Below are positions 1 to 13,069 of a DNA stretch of 64,000 bases, one piece after another. Each line of letters starts with the position of its first letter. The first letter of the stretch is position 1. The notes beneath the pieces were generated by a model. That model was not told the DNA's origin, did not search any database, and was given only the letters and a program-made list of their open reading frames with translations. The translations under genes were made by a program, and so were the position numbers. Origin of the DNA: Pleurostoma richardsiae (taxonomy: Eukaryota > Ascomycota > Sordariomycetes > Calosphaeriales > Pleurostomataceae); assembly GCA_030052745.1 (NCBI GenBank), contig JANBVO010000025.1:310001-374000 (forward strand), written 5' to 3'.

Positions 1-497
1 GCCTTGATCTTTTCTGCGATCTGTACATAGAGCTTTTCGTTCGCGGCCGCGTCTTTGCCGCGGACGAAGACCTCAACTGGAAACCGGCCACCCTTAATCT
101 GATCGAGATACTTTGCTAGTGCACGGTTAGCAGTGACGGGTGCGAGAATAGACACACTACCTGCTCACCTTTCTTTGCCGTAGTGAGGATGTAGAGGGTA
201 TCGAGTGTGAACAGCATCATGGTGGTCGGGAACTCGTAACCGAGTAGCCAAAACTGCACCGGGTCAGCAAAAGCAGCCGCACGAAGCAGCAAAGCAACGA
301 GCTGGATGTGGCCAACGTACATGCATCGCGTTGTTCTTGTGGAACTCCTGGCCCTCCTCGACCTTGCCCATCATGATGACGATGGACGAGACGCCGCCGA
401 AGACCTCATCGCCGGATCGCTTGTCGGCCTTCCAGGCGCTGACGAAATGGCCGATGCGCTCCTGGAAGAGCTTGCTGTCGATCTTGATTTCCGCCAT
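1..497 (-). CDS. spt16: FACT complex subunit Spt16, N-terminal part (runs off the window)
   Basis: Spt16 is the large subunit of FACT, the histone chaperone that loosens and rebuilds nucleosomes during transcription and replication in the nucleus. Only the 5' end is present. Three exons can be read on the minus strand: 497-321, 253-169 and 115-1, with introns 320-254 (67 bp) and 168-116 (53 bp) that have GT...AG ends and keep the frame. The start MAEIKIDSKLF, the string KADKRSGDEVFGGVSSIV, the motif FWLLGYEFPTT across the first junction and LDQIKGGRFPVEVFVRGKDA in exon 3 match the start of the aminopeptidase-like N-terminal domain of fungal Spt16. In-frame codons continue upstream to about 680, but the family start fits 497. 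The gene diverges from glutamate-cysteine ligase with about 1.9 kb between the two starts. Identification is by recognised family sequence; function is inferred from it. Confidence 0.93.
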
Positions 498-2435
498 GAT
501 GACCGAGCGAGAAACGTGCGGGCGCGGTGATGGTTGATGGCAGGAAGCCCGGATGCGCGCAGCGACGGAGAAAGGCTGCGTGCGCTGATGAAGAAAGGGA
601 AGGTCGGCGAGCTGTCCAGTCAGCCGTTCCAAGAAATTTGGAGGTGAGAGAGTGGTGAGGCGAGAGCTCGCGTTCCTCACGCGTTGATTAAAGTGGTCCG
701 TGCCCCTCTACGGTCCCTTCTGCCTGAGGCACTGACTCAGCCTCCTCGTACTTTCCCACCCTTGAGATAGAAGACACACCAATGCAACGCAGCTACAGCA
801 CTTATCAAGGACGGTAGGAAGTGGTATCGGAGATGTTGGAAGTGCCGCTTCCCATTAACAACGAGAGGAGATAAGCCGAAAATTCTAACGAAGATGACAT
901 AGTGGACTGCGCCGAAAGTTAACCAGTAAACCTACCGCAACACGATGCTCGAAACTACGGTACTAGGATACCATCCTGCACATGCAATACCTGAACACGA
1001 CGAACGTCAATAATTCAGGGTACTTGCAAGCAAATCACAGCCATAGGAGCAGTCCATTGTCCTTGTCTAGGAGCCAGACATGATGGGAACTTTTGGCACA
1101 GACACGTTCACCCCATGAAAGAGCAGCACAGAGGACTCTCGCAGAACACAGGGCGTCTCTTCTTTCCATAGGTACTCATCATCGCACGTTCGCAGGGACC
1201 CAAAGGTAGTTCGACAAGTGCATAAACATATTTGGATAAGCCAAAGTTCAAGCAACAGAGTTGAGTCTGGAAAATCGGCTCTCATTTAAATATCCGATAT
1301 CCGATTTAGCTCCAGTCTCCGGGGTCCGTACTGCCGGCATAGCTAGGCAGCTCTCACTCAGAGGGCCACCTTCTCGGCTCAGTATATGAACCTGAGGGGA
1401 AAGCCTGCTCGCTGCCATGCCCGATGCCGGACGGAATTAGCAAGTCGCTGCTTGTGCTGCTCGCTGCTTGTCCTGTTCAGTCACGGACGAGCTTCCATAT
1501 ATCCCGCCCGTGCTAAATGTCATGCCCCTCACACACCGAGTTGGTTCCCAGTCAGCACAAGGCCCTCGATCGGAGCAGCGGTGGTGTCTCTATGCCGGCA
1601 GGCACTACCGCCGGGCGAGGTCCGGAGGTAAAGGCAGGGAAAAGCTGCCAGAATGCAGCAACTATTTCCCTGTCTCGGGAACGGAATGAACGGCCTGCAG
1701 GCCTTAGGGCGCGCCAGTGTAGAACAAGACACGACCGGATTTCTAATCAAGCGTACGACGAGTCGGCCATGGCCCCACAAACGGCACGATGGTCGTTTCT
1801 ACATAATGTTAATATTTTTTTCTCTCTCCGCCCTCTGCGATTCCGGTCACTGCCCGAATGACCGGGAGTCCAGAGTGAGTGAGAGACAGCGCCTCTTGTC
1901 GGTTGTCCGTCCGTCCTTTAGAGCCGTCAGCCGCCGCCCGCGCCCGGTGTGCAGGTGTGTCCGTGTCTACGCAGCCACTCGCAACGTCAGGATATTGCGT
2001 GCCTTGATGACGACTTTGATCGTGTCCTAGAATTGCCCACCACTACATTGGCTCAAGACGCTGTCCCGCTACCTGATTCGACAATGGACCACCTCCACTG
2101 ACCTAGAAGACGTGGGGGAGTCTAGACCCGAGCAGAGCCTAAAGCACGAGACGAGCCTTGCCGTCTTTTTTCAGGGTCTTCTTACATTGGGTGCCTCTCT
2201 GTTTGCCGTCGACAATAGAAGTCCAGCCACCAAGCAGTTTGCGCGTGGAGGGGCAGTGAAGTCATCATTATATTGCTCTTTTTGGAGGGGCTTTGCACAG
2301 TTTAGCCGGCATTAAGGTTTCCCTCCGTTTAAAGCCGGAAACCGTCGGCATCTCCGATTCCCAGGCCCCATTCAACTTTGTTCACGGGCAGAGAACCACC
2401 CCGTCCTCACCAGCCTCCGTGTCCCGTCTACCGTG
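498..2435. other. Divergent intergenic region spt16 / gcs1
   Basis: This is a 1.9-kb space between two diverging start codons, so it should contain both promoters and 5' leaders. I see no convincing coding segment, tRNA or repeat. The stretch around 1,900-1,960 is rich in GC and CGCC runs, and 2,330-2,430 just before the ligase start is pyrimidine-rich, as expected for a leader. No specific regulatory site can be defended by eye. Confidence 0.6.
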
Positions 2436-4898
2436 ATGGGTCTGCTGTATGTCCGTCCCCGGGCCGGCCGGCCGGCCGGAACTAGACCGGTCATGCAAAT
2501 ATCTGGTCTATCGTGCTGACCTGTCTCCTATCTGAAGCGCTCTCGGAACGGCCCTCGACTGGCCGGAGGCCAAGCAGCACGCACATCGAGTGCGGGAATG
2601 GGGCATCAAGGTTGGTCTTCTGCTTAGCCAATCTTCAGACTCTGGTCCCGCTCTTGCTGACTAGTCTCATAGCAACTGCTTGAAATATGGAATAAGGCAA
2701 AGGGCAAAGAGCGAGATGCCATGCTCTGGGGAGATGAGGTGAGCCTCGTCTACGCGCCTCGGCTTGCAGCGGTGCATCTATGCTAACGAGGCTGCTGGAC
2801 CAGATCGAGTACCTTGTCGTTGTGTACTCCAAGGAGGACCCAAAAGTGCTGTTGTCCCTGAGGCAGGCGGACATTCTGAAGGCCTTGGCTTCCGACGAAG
2901 CGCTCACTGGGGAAGGTGGCTGTGTGCCGGCCTTGCAGGAAGTGATTTCCAAGTAATTGACCCTTCATCTCCCTCCTCAGTGCCACATTCTCATCCTCTA
3001 TGCTAGATCTCGTGACCCATTACCGGTCTTCCATCCCGAGTTTGGAAGATTCATGCTTGAGGCAACACCGGGCAAACCATGGGGCATTGATTTCAGGGAG
3101 CTGCTGAAGGTCGAGCCCGACATGATCTTGAGGTAGTAACTCCCTCCCTCTACTATAACGCGGATTCCCAGGGAAACTCACGGTTCATAGGCGTGTAATA
3201 GCCAAGGATCACATGCGGTCAGACGAATACCCAATCACGCTGACCACCTTTCCTCGTATCGGTTGCCCTGGTGTATTCACCGATCCTTACTATCCGGTAT
3301 CAGGACCGAAGCTCCGATCACAGTTTGTTCCGGATGAGATCGCGAACCCTCACATCCGCTTCCCGACATTGGCGGCAAATATCCGCGCTCGGCGCGGGCG
3401 CAAAGTGCAAGTGAATGTGCCAGTATTCAGAGACAAGAATACGCCTTGGCCTTGGAAGGATCCCACGGTCAATTATGACCTACACAACTGGCCAGAGGAT
3501 GACGACGTCAGAAACGGCGCTGCCCCTGACAACTTCATCCACATGGATGCAATGGCTTTCGGCATGGGGAGCTGTTGTCTGCAGATAACCTTCCAAGCGA
3601 AAAACATTGTCGAAGGAAGGAAGATGTACGATCAGTTAAGCCCGCTTGCACCGATCCTGCTAGCATTGACTGCGGCCACGCCAGTTTATAAAGGCTTCCT
3701 TGCGGATACGGACGTGCGGTGGAATCAGATCAGCCGGTCGGTGGACGATAGGACTCCGGAAGAGCTGGGGGAGAAGGTATGCATGGCTTCGCCCCTTTTT
3801 TTGTCACCTCTGAGCGACGACATATTGCTAATAACGAATCAGCCCCTGAAGAACGACCGATGGAGGATTCCAAAGTCTAGGTATGCCTCCAACTCGACAT
3901 ACATCTCCACGGACCCGCGCCTTCGCCCGGAGTACCTTGACCCTGATCTGGTCATCGATGAGGAAATCAAAGCGCAACTCATCGAAGGCGGCATGGACGA
4001 CCGGCTAGCGACACATTTCGCCCACCTCTTCATCCGTGACCCGATCGTTATATTCGCCGAGGACCTAGAGGAGCTCGACCTCCACAAGACGGACCACTTC
4101 GAGAACATCCAGTCCACGAACTGGCAGCACATGCGATTCAAGCCTCCGCCCGCTGACAACAGCATCGGCTGGCGCGTGGAGTTCCGCCCGATGGAGATCC
4201 AGATCACAGACTTCGAGAACGCCGCCTTCGCCGTCTTCATCGTGCTCGTCACGCGCGTCATTCTCTCCTTCGACCTCAACTTCTACATCCCCATCACCAA
4301 GGTGTCCGAGAACATGCAGACGGCCCACGCCCGAGACGCCGTCCTCAACAAGAAGTTCTTCTTCCGTAAGAACCTCTTCCCGTCCCGCCAGCCTCGCGGC
4401 AGCGCCGGCCCCAGCGGCACCACGACACCCAACGTCTACAGCCGACCCGCGACGCCGGTCGGCCCTGTCGAGGACGAGTACCGCCCCATGAGCGTCGACG
4501 AGATCATCAACGGCACGATGCCCGGGGACCCCAGCGATGCGGACGCGGGCGAGAGCTTCCCCGGGCTGATCCCGCTCGTGGAGAGCTACCTGGACAGCGT
4601 CAATATCGATGTCCAGACGCGCTGCGAGCTGTCGACCTACCTAGACTTGATCCGCCGCCGGGCCAGCGGCGAGCTCTGGACGGCGGCAAAGTGGATCCGG
4701 GAGTTCGTGGCCGCCCATCCGGACTACAAGGCCGACAGCGTGGTGTCGGAGCAGATCAACCACGACTTGGTCAGTGCGGTCATTGACATTGGCGAGCGGG
4801 AGTGCGCCGGCAAGGGGTTCCAGGGCCTGGACATTCCGGGCCTGGACAAGCTGTTGGGCAAGTTCCGGCGCCGGTGCGGAGAATCTAGGGGGTTGTAA
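2436..4898 (+). CDS. gcs1: Glutamate-cysteine ligase catalytic subunit (gamma-glutamylcysteine synthetase)
   Basis: This enzyme makes gamma-glutamylcysteine from glutamate, cysteine and ATP, the rate-limiting step of glutathione synthesis in the cytosol. Seven exons: 2436-2446, 2538-2610, 2673-2738, 2804-2952, 3007-3132, 3191-3776 and 3843-4898, giving 688 residues, the usual size for fungal Gsh1. The first exon codes only MGLL, the conserved start of the family. The protein then reads LGTALDWPEAK, the conserved ligase motif DAMLWGDEIEYLV (residues about 43-55), MLEATPGKPWG, VFRDKNTPWPW, and KNDRWRIPKSRYASNSTYIS after the last intron. The C-terminal third carries a GCS-type helical region and a low-complexity insert with SGTTTPN repeats near residues 510-540. 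The last intron (66 bp) is a multiple of three and lacks an in-frame stop, so retention would only add 22 residues. Identification is secure; exon 1 and its 91-bp intron are the least certain part. Confidence 0.93.
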
Positions 4899-6024
4899 TG
4901 CGGGTCACGGCCCTGACGATGAAGTGACGGTTTCACATGGGCTGGCAAGGCTACATGAAGTGGAATCGAGTCAGGCGCAGCCGAGTCAGGATAGACTGAG
5001 GGAGCTACATGTCGAGACTCGAGGGTACATACGAAGACTTGAGAATACAAACTCGGCCTCGACGCTGGGTACTAGGCGGACTACACTAGCTCAGGTGTCG
5101 TCGATGCGTTGCCCTGGGGTGTCAGCTATTCCTGAACGTCTTGTCACCGCCTCTTTGCGCGCCATTCCTCCAATGGTCCATGCAGCAGCGCCCGGTGTCT
5201 CCAGACACCGTGGTGCAACGCCCCTATCCAACACGCTTGATGTAACCAACTGCCTAGGCGCATCGCCTACCCACCCAGACTAGCAGGCCCGCAACCTTTA
5301 CCGTTCCCAGTTACTCTTCCTACGGGACCCCAGCTGAACAGAGATCTCCTGACCGGCCATCCTGCACGACATACTAGATGGGCCGGTGTCGCACCCCGTT
5401 ACCCCGTGCCTGTCAGATGATTCGTCCCCCAGTACATAGTAGCACAGTTTTCCCAGCTCCGCGTTTACGGATTGCCTCCACTGGCCGGTTCCCAACGGGG
5501 TGTATTCCTTGAAAGAGGCTTTACTCCGTGAACCAGACCTGTTTCAGAGAGACGACGGACACAGCCCGTGGGCAGGGAACGGCCTCGGTGAGTTGGAACC
5601 GCGGAAGAACGCGGCAGAGGTTGGAGGTGGTGGGTAACAGGTCGTAAGAGAAATTAGATGGGATCTTCCCTGCTCCCCCTCGTATACATCTGCCTCCAGC
5701 AGCGTGTCGGGACCGAGACCGACCCCCTTTCCTCGCTGCTGCCTCACAGGCGCGCGGTCTTGACATACATTACTCTTGATCCGTGGCTGGGGGCCTACTG
5801 TAGGCGATCTGCAGGAGAGCAGAAGCAAGATCTCGACCCTGCCGACGGGGTCGGCCAGATCGGAGGGCCCGTCATGTTTGCATCAAAGCACGCTGGGGAT
5901 CCACTGGATCGGGATGTGTATTTGTTTCTTCCCTGGTTATTTTCGCGTTTCTGTCTTTTCTTTCTCCTCCCGTCTCTTGGTGGCCCTCGCACTAGTCAGG
6001 GCGGGTCGCCGCCGAATGATGAGG

Positions 6025-6081
6025 TCAGATCAGATCAGATCGGGGTCAGATGAGATGGGATCGAGATCCGGATCTAGATCC
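6025..6081. repeat. TCAGA repeats and two overlapping 12-bp palindromes
   Basis: Three TCAGA units lie near 6,025-6,040. They are followed by AGATCCGGATCT (6,064-6,075) and GGATCTAGATCC (6,070-6,081), two perfect 12-bp palindromes sharing six bases. The block sits in the gene-free region and no function is known. Confidence 0.7.
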
Positions 6082-9000
6082 GCCCTAGAAGGGTCCTCGG
6101 CGCAAAGCGATCCGGCTCCTCGGCTCTGGGATATCACAATGCCACATGGCAGGTCGGGATTGTGTGTGCAGGCCATATTTCGCATTGGGATCTCTCCATC
6201 GCACAGTTACTGCTGTAAACTACCTCCCTTCAATAGCACGCACAGAGCCTACGAGCGGTCACTAGCTTCATCCCTCGCCTTGCGAGTCGCCGACTGAGAG
6301 CAGTGGGTTGAGTCAAGAGTCGTGGTTAGTTGCCAATCCGCGCCCGTCACATGGTGCCGACGTCGGCGGCTCCGGGAGCATGACTATTTGAAGTTTTCTC
6401 GCGGAAATGCCGCAAACGCGGAGTATAGTCCGTGGTCCCCCGCAAACTAGAGCACGGCACGCTCGGGGAGGAGGAGCCGTCGCCGTAAGCGAGAGCTCTC
6501 CCATGAGGGTTCAACCAGTCGTAGCCGCTGATGAGAAGCCCTCCTCAGGCGAGTCAGGCCCCAACGGCGGCGGAATTCTCTCCTATTTGGGCCGTTGCGT
6601 TCTCGTCAGAGGCGACTCTTACGCATTTCGGCCGTCATTATCATCATATATGCCTCCGTGCCGCCCTACGCTAAGCCAAACAGTCTGGTCGGATGTGCAT
6701 CCGAGCCCTGTCGAGTCATGCGCCGTTGGAAAATAAACAGCACGCATGGGAGAATGGCGAATCAGAAGCGCGGGGGCCATGTCCGAGAAGATCTCAGTCG
6801 CGGCAACGAGCTCGTCAGCCCGAGTAGTTCTGCTCGGCTATTGGGATCCTCACTGACACATGACAAGGAAGGGAGCGAGTGATCTGCAATCCTCCCTTCG
6901 CGACGGGCGCTCCTTTGAGACTCGTCCCCGGCTGGGCTTGTCAGACAAGGCGCTGTCTTGCGACTCTAGTTTCTCTCCTTCTGCACGTCAGCCTCCTGCC
7001 GTGCGCCGGAGGATTGTTGGGAAAGGGTAGTAGGATGCGACACTGTCTTAAACGCGAGAAGCGATGGGAGCGCTCACCGCCAAAAACAAACGGAATGCTG
7101 GTGCTAGGACCCAACTTGGGCTACACTGACCATGTGGCTCGGCAACTGAGACCGGCGCAGGCCGGGTGAGGGCGAAGAGGAGGTCAAGCCGCTCCAACAC
7201 ATAGCGCACGCACGCATAGACACTGCGTCAGTTTGAAAGAGCTCAAGCAAGCATAGCGCTGTGTCTCTTTCTTCTCGTAACTCCTTCGCACAGCCCGTTC
7301 AACAAGCATTGTGAGTCGGAGCTGATGCTGTGGCTCCGGCCGCAAACTGGCGGCCGGGTCATCTGTCCGATCGGAGCTGCGAGATCGCGTCGGACCACGT
7401 TTCGCCCACGTTTCCCCGCGGTCCGCGACCTCCTATCACTCTTACGATCCCTCTTTCGCGCAGGCGAGGCTGCCATCTGCCGCTCAAAAGCAACTGTTTA
7501 TGTCATTGCCCGGTCCACACCGTGTCTATCGCCCGGCGATATCTCTTATGCTTGCTGTAGGTGTCCGCGTTCCGGCCGCCAGCCTAGACAATGCGGGAGA
7601 CGAGCCTTGACGCCAGGAGGGAGTGGGCAGTTTCTGACCTGTTCCCCTAGCCACTGGACACTTGTCTTGGCTGCTGGCTACTATCGCTCAGCTCAACTTT
7701 AGGGGTGTCTCATATGACGCGATTTCCTCAAGAGTTATGGCGTACGGCCTTCTGATATGCGGTTGGTTTAGGAGCTATCGTTTCTTGTTGTCTGATCGAG
7801 TGTCACGGTAGAGGGCTGGGTAACCAAACAATGTGTCGAGGTCTCAAGCCACTCGCGCTCTGTGAATCCACAATGAACGGGGCCTCTGCCAAGTCAAGAC
7901 ATATCGCCGAAGTCCAAAACGGGAGAGATGCGGAATGGTGTAGTAGAAGCAAGCACAACGGCTCCAAGGGCAGTCTCTCGCGGTGCATTCGACTGTTGGC
8001 ACTCGAGACAGTATCACTTCGCTGGAGCTGGTTTCAGGCGGCGCACAAGTTAAAGACGTCGCAACCAACACAGAGCTGGCGGAACCCGCCGGTAAGGTAG
8101 CCCCGGCCCCGTCGGTTCCAGGGATCTGGGGTCATCTCGATAAGATCGAGATGTGCGACGGAACAAACTTCCGGGCCCCCAACAAAGCGGAGCGAACGGG
8201 GTGAGGAGTTGTCAAGCCTAGCTCAACCAACACATCAAGAGGAAACTTGCGTAAACCTACCTGCCAACATCTCCCATGAACCAACGGGCTGAAGTGAGCC
8301 TGGGCTGGGACTTGCCAACCCGATCCCAAGGGTCATTGGCGGATGGAGTTTGACATTTCACCAACTAAGGTTAGATCAGATGGTCAATCCCGGCGGACCC
8401 AGCGTGGCTAGAAACGCACGTGGCTTGCTTCTCCGTTGATGAACTCCGGGGATGACCTCCAACTGCATGTTGGCACCTATCTGCGGCATGCTGGCGGTCT
8501 CGCGAGACCATAAGGACCGTGTCTCCTGGTGGTCTGATTTGCTGTACGAAGAGCTTCACGACCGCTTGCATCCAGCCATGAACGTCAGAATCATGCGACA
8601 AAAATGTCTTCTTCTCGGGGGGGAAACAGCGAGAGTCAAGCCGGAAGACATCTGTACGTCCTTGGCTAGCCGAGACGGGCACTGTTCCCGAAGATGGAGA
8701 TTGTTTGCTCAGCACAAAAGGGTTAATTCTCGACACCACGAATCAGGCGCTCTCCGCGAGTGAGACATCGCGCACCCTGTCTTTTTCGTCGCAGCTCCTA
8801 TTGCTCGGAAGCGCCCGTCCGCCTCTCCCGCCTTCCTGTTGTCTCAAGTCGGGACGGGACTCGCCCACGCCGTTTTCTGTAATTGTGAGCTGCTGGGTCG
8901 ACCTGAACAAATTTTTTAAAGAGAAAGATAGGGACCAGCCCGCCGATCTTCATCCCGGTCGGCATGTGGCGGACTGTGCTCCGCGACGGGGCCCTGAATA

Positions 9001-12000
9001 GGTAATTGGCGGGAGAGACACCCTTGGCTCGGCGTCGTGAACTGAGCTTTGACCGTCCCTAATAAATCACGAAGATCACTCGTCTGACGACTCGGTGACG
9101 ACAGTTCGCCGAGAGCAGAAGGGATGCCGGGTCCTAGCGTTGCTCGTGCCCTTGCTAACGCAAGAGTCGTACGATATCGGTTAGCTGGAGGCAAGATGCC
9201 CTCCCGGGCCGAGGCTGACAAGCGATATTCTAGCCGAGGAGGCAATTGACAAGCCACTGAGGATATTCTGAAGTCACTGTTTCGTAAGCCATCCTCTTTC
9301 GGCATGCCTGATGACCAAAGGGCAGTTGTAGACGACTCCGCCGGGTAAACTTGTATGACGGTAAGAGAGGCGGCTGTGCGTGAGTCTACGAGTCGAGAGC
9401 AAACATTGCCCACTAACTTCTGTTGCAGAGGACAGTTACAGGGATGAATAACGCCTTATGAATGCCGCAAGGAGCAGCAACCCAGCGGTCGCCTCCTCGT
9501 CGTTCGATTTTCCTGTCTCCTACGGGCCAACAGCGTCTCCTGTGGCGTTCCTGTACGACACTCGGGACGAATAGCTCGCTACACCGCCCCTCCAGGCCCT
9601 CACCCAGCTGAAGAGAGACGAAATAGCCCTGGCAAAACTTCATCGAGTGGTTGCTGCACCCAGCCGGCCGGGCGTCTTGTCTCGCATCCCCACCAGGGTT
9701 CTCTACGGCGCCAACTCATCAGGAATGATCGGGAGTGTGAAGTCTGAGCCCATCCCCCCCTACCCGATGGCTCTCACAAGAGACGAAAATAATGCGGCCG
9801 TGCGATCTGATATATCCCTTTTCCTTCCACTCCAGCTGTCCTCCGTCAACAGGTGCAGCCTACGACAATATCCCCATCAAGGCCATGGGCGAAAGACCAC
9901 AGAAAGCGGCCGTATATCAACCCCCATGTAGTGCTACCGTGAGACAGGGATAAGATCTTGAACAATGCGCAGATCCGCCTCCTTGCAGCGACGGTTTATG
10001 ATCTGCTCTCCTCAGCATCGTACTAACACGACGCATCGTAACGCAGCGCAGTACAGCACAGGACTGGTGGAGGGCAGTAGCAAGAGCCAACAATGATAGT
10101 GCGTTTGGGTCATCAAACCCTTTACGCTTTCCGGCGCCCGGTGCTTGTCCTCGTGTACCCGCCGCCCCGGCTACGGGCTCTGCCCAATGCTGGTTCGGGA
10201 ACTCGGCTCCTGCTGGTGCCCCCGAAGAACGGGGACTGCTCACTATTAGCTCTGCAGTAGGGGGATCGCCATATCACCCCTTGTCCTTTTCCGGGCTCTA
10301 TCGGATTGGTTTGTGCCGGCTATCTTCTGATACTCATTGCTCTCCTCGCACCAACCCCGGCCTCCAGACAGGTGATATGCAACTAAGCTACGCATTGCAT
10401 GCATGCAGCAGCAGCGCAATGCATGTAGGTCGTTAGAGTGAGAAGGGGCCAGGCAGGACTTACAGGACAGGCGAGGTTTGGCCTGCTAGGAACAGAATGG
10501 GTCCGCGATAATGCCAACCACGCCCGCGGCCGAGTGCTCGGACGCGCATGCAAGTCGGGGAAAGGGAACCTGTGCTGAAGCGCACGCAACAAGCTTCATT
10601 CCACGATCCACTTGCTTATCTGCAGAGACGGAGGAGGCACGAGAAGGGTAACTATCATGAGACAATCTCCACCCGGTAACAAGGGCGAGAAAAGAGCATC
10701 TCCGGAAACTGTTGTAAACCCATTTTCGGAGTACACCGCCCTGGATATCTGTGCCTCTCCCTAGTTTGCCGGGATCGTCTCTCTCGGGGACCTGTTGCTC
10801 TCGGCCTTTACAACCTCCACTTCGGCGGACCCCGAGCCTCTCGCCGGAACGCACACGCTCGGCGGATGGGTGCCGTCTCGATGTTGGACAATGCGGAAAC
10901 GTTGAGAAACGCGGCGATCCTGTAGGCAGGCAGGTCACACGGCTAGACCAGTAGCAGGCTCATCAAGTAAAAGTGCAAAGATGATTCTCGCTGCGCACAA
11001 TGGAAGTAGCGCATATCTGCCCCTATCTGCCCCTATCCACACCTCGTGCCAGTGCCAAGTAAGGTGGACAGGCAACCGCACACAAAGTTATTTTTGCTCC
11101 CAATAATTTCCCGGGAAGATGAAGAAGAGGAGAGACCATCCGAAGAAGCCAAAACAAGACATGCAGGCGTGCACATCACACAATACAGGTGTACAGAGCG
11201 CAGTCCCCGAAGCCCTTGGGCTGTTTGGATTGGCTGACGGGGAGAAACAACGGATCTGGCGACGGGTAGCATGTTCGATGAGCTGATGAGGAGAGACAGA
11301 TCCATGCTGTGAGACGAGCCGAAAAAAAAGTACTCTTCAGAAAGGCCGCCGCCGATATTTGGATGCCAGTGCCCGGCGTATCTCCAGGGTCCCTCCCACT
11401 ACGTCCAGTGTCTACGTCCTCAACAAAGCATAAAATAAGTATAATGATCAAGCTGTAAAACATATAGTACCGTGCAATATGAAGAGAAGTTGCTGAGACG
11501 CATATTCTATTAGCTGAGTCTCCACTGTGTGGTGTCCGTTTTCCAAATAAGGTAAGAGTGATCGTTATATGGTGAGTGCTATTTACATCGTGAGCACTCA
11601 AATATTTTAAGTCCGGCATCGAATGTGCGATTGAGCCAACCCGTGCATCACACTGGCCGCGAGAGGGGATTACAGCGGTCAAGGTCCTGAATCTGATCAG
11701 TCCCGTTGCACTGCAGAATATATGAATTCATGAGGGTGAAAAGGAAGCAAGAAGTCACCGACAGAGTGGTTTCTAGCTTAGCAATAGAGCCTCTTGTTGC
11801 CGCAAGGTGAAGAGGCTGAGACACGGGAAGTCAGTATTGAAGAGTTGCCGGCAAGTCAACTCTAAACTGGAAGTTGTTGTCTATCAGACGTAGACAACAG
11901 AAACCTAGAAAATATATGCACGAGGAGAATGCGCCAGCGACAAAAGCATCGCAGGAGTAGAAGCAGGCCAATTCCAGGTCGCACAGCGCGGAGTAGACAG

Positions 12001-12572
12001 GGCTTCCGCTACCCCTGACGGGCAGTCACAGTGAACTGCTACTTCTAACCCTCCAACCTGCACTCGCCCACAACCCCTCTTTCCTCGCAGCAACCAGACA
12101 AGACGTCCCATCGGTCACATAGTTCCCGAGCCGGCGTCGAAGCCCGACACAGCGTTAATTGTGCCGTTCGTTGGGCTGCAACACTAACGGACAGGCCAGA
12201 ATCTGCTCCTCGTCTTTCTCGCAATGCCGGGTGTTCCTCGATCGATTCTGTACTACACAACACGGGCCGCCAACTTTTTCTCGCCTTGCCTGTCCGGCAG
12301 CAGGGCTGTCTCTGCCATGATGGGCAAAGCAGGTAGAGGAGGACACACGGCCCAGGTCGGTGTTGCGGTCCAGATCTACCGTCGTGGTTTTGCCTTCCCA
12401 CGTACGAGGCTGAAACCAAAGCGGAAAAGCCCGCAATTTCGAACTTCCTGTTTGTCTTGTACTTCCCCAGGGGAAACAGCTGCGGCAAGTTTAGCCAAGA
12501 GACACCCACCCCCAGCCCGACGCCGCTTAGCTACGGTTGCAATTCTGAAAGCAAAGAGGAGGGAAGGGAGTG

Positions 12573-12589
12573 AAAAAAAAAAAAAAAAA
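12573..12589 (+). repeat. Poly-A run of 17
   Basis: An uninterrupted run of 17 A follows a purine-rich stretch. No SINE- or LINE-like body or target duplication was recognised next to it, so it is listed as a simple homopolymer. Confidence 0.85.
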
Positions 12590-13055
12590 TTCTTGGCTGG
12601 CTGGTGGTCGGCAGATCTCCGAACCAACGACGGCACAAGGATCGACATCCGTAGCGACCCTGCAAGAGGGGGGTAACAGGGCGGGAGAACCAAGCAACCA
12701 CGACGGGGTGACACGCGACCAACCAGCAGGCGTGATGACACCAGCGGCGGCACCCTAATCTGACACTTTATCTGCGATCTGGCTTCGCACCCGCAACCGG
12801 ACCGGGCGGCTGGATTCGTGGTCCCCTCTCGCTGTTGAGCGAGCGAGGGGTGCCCTGTGACAGGGTTTTCGATCGCTCTCTGGGTTACCAACACTTGGTT
12901 TCATTACGTACCGCCCCCTTTCTCTGTCACAACTCCTCCTCTTGGCTGATGAACCCTGGACAAGCCCCCCCCGGGCATCGATCCGTCGTTGTCGTCATTT
13001 CTCTTCTTCGGCTCTCTGCCCCGCGTGGATCTTACGCAGCCCAACCGGTTGTGTG

Positions 13056-13069
13056 GTTAGGTACCTAAC
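13056..13069. repeat. Perfect 14-bp palindrome with AGGTACCT core
   Basis: GTTAGGTACCTAAC is identical to its reverse complement. A second 14-bp palindrome with the same core lies at 19,103-19,116. The AGGTACCT core also occurs near 24,338, 42,728 and 42,940, all in intergenic DNA. Confidence 0.8.

Noticed and set aside
2461-2482. GGCC repeat in the first ligase intron as a regulatory palindrome
   Set aside because: It is a simple GC repeat (GGCCGGCC type) inside an intron; self-complementarity follows automatically.
3213-4898. Glutamate-cysteine ligase as one uninterrupted frame starting at 3213
   Set aside because: The frame is open because the 66-bp intron is stopless, but five upstream exons carry the conserved N-terminus and the 22 intron-coded residues interrupt a conserved block.
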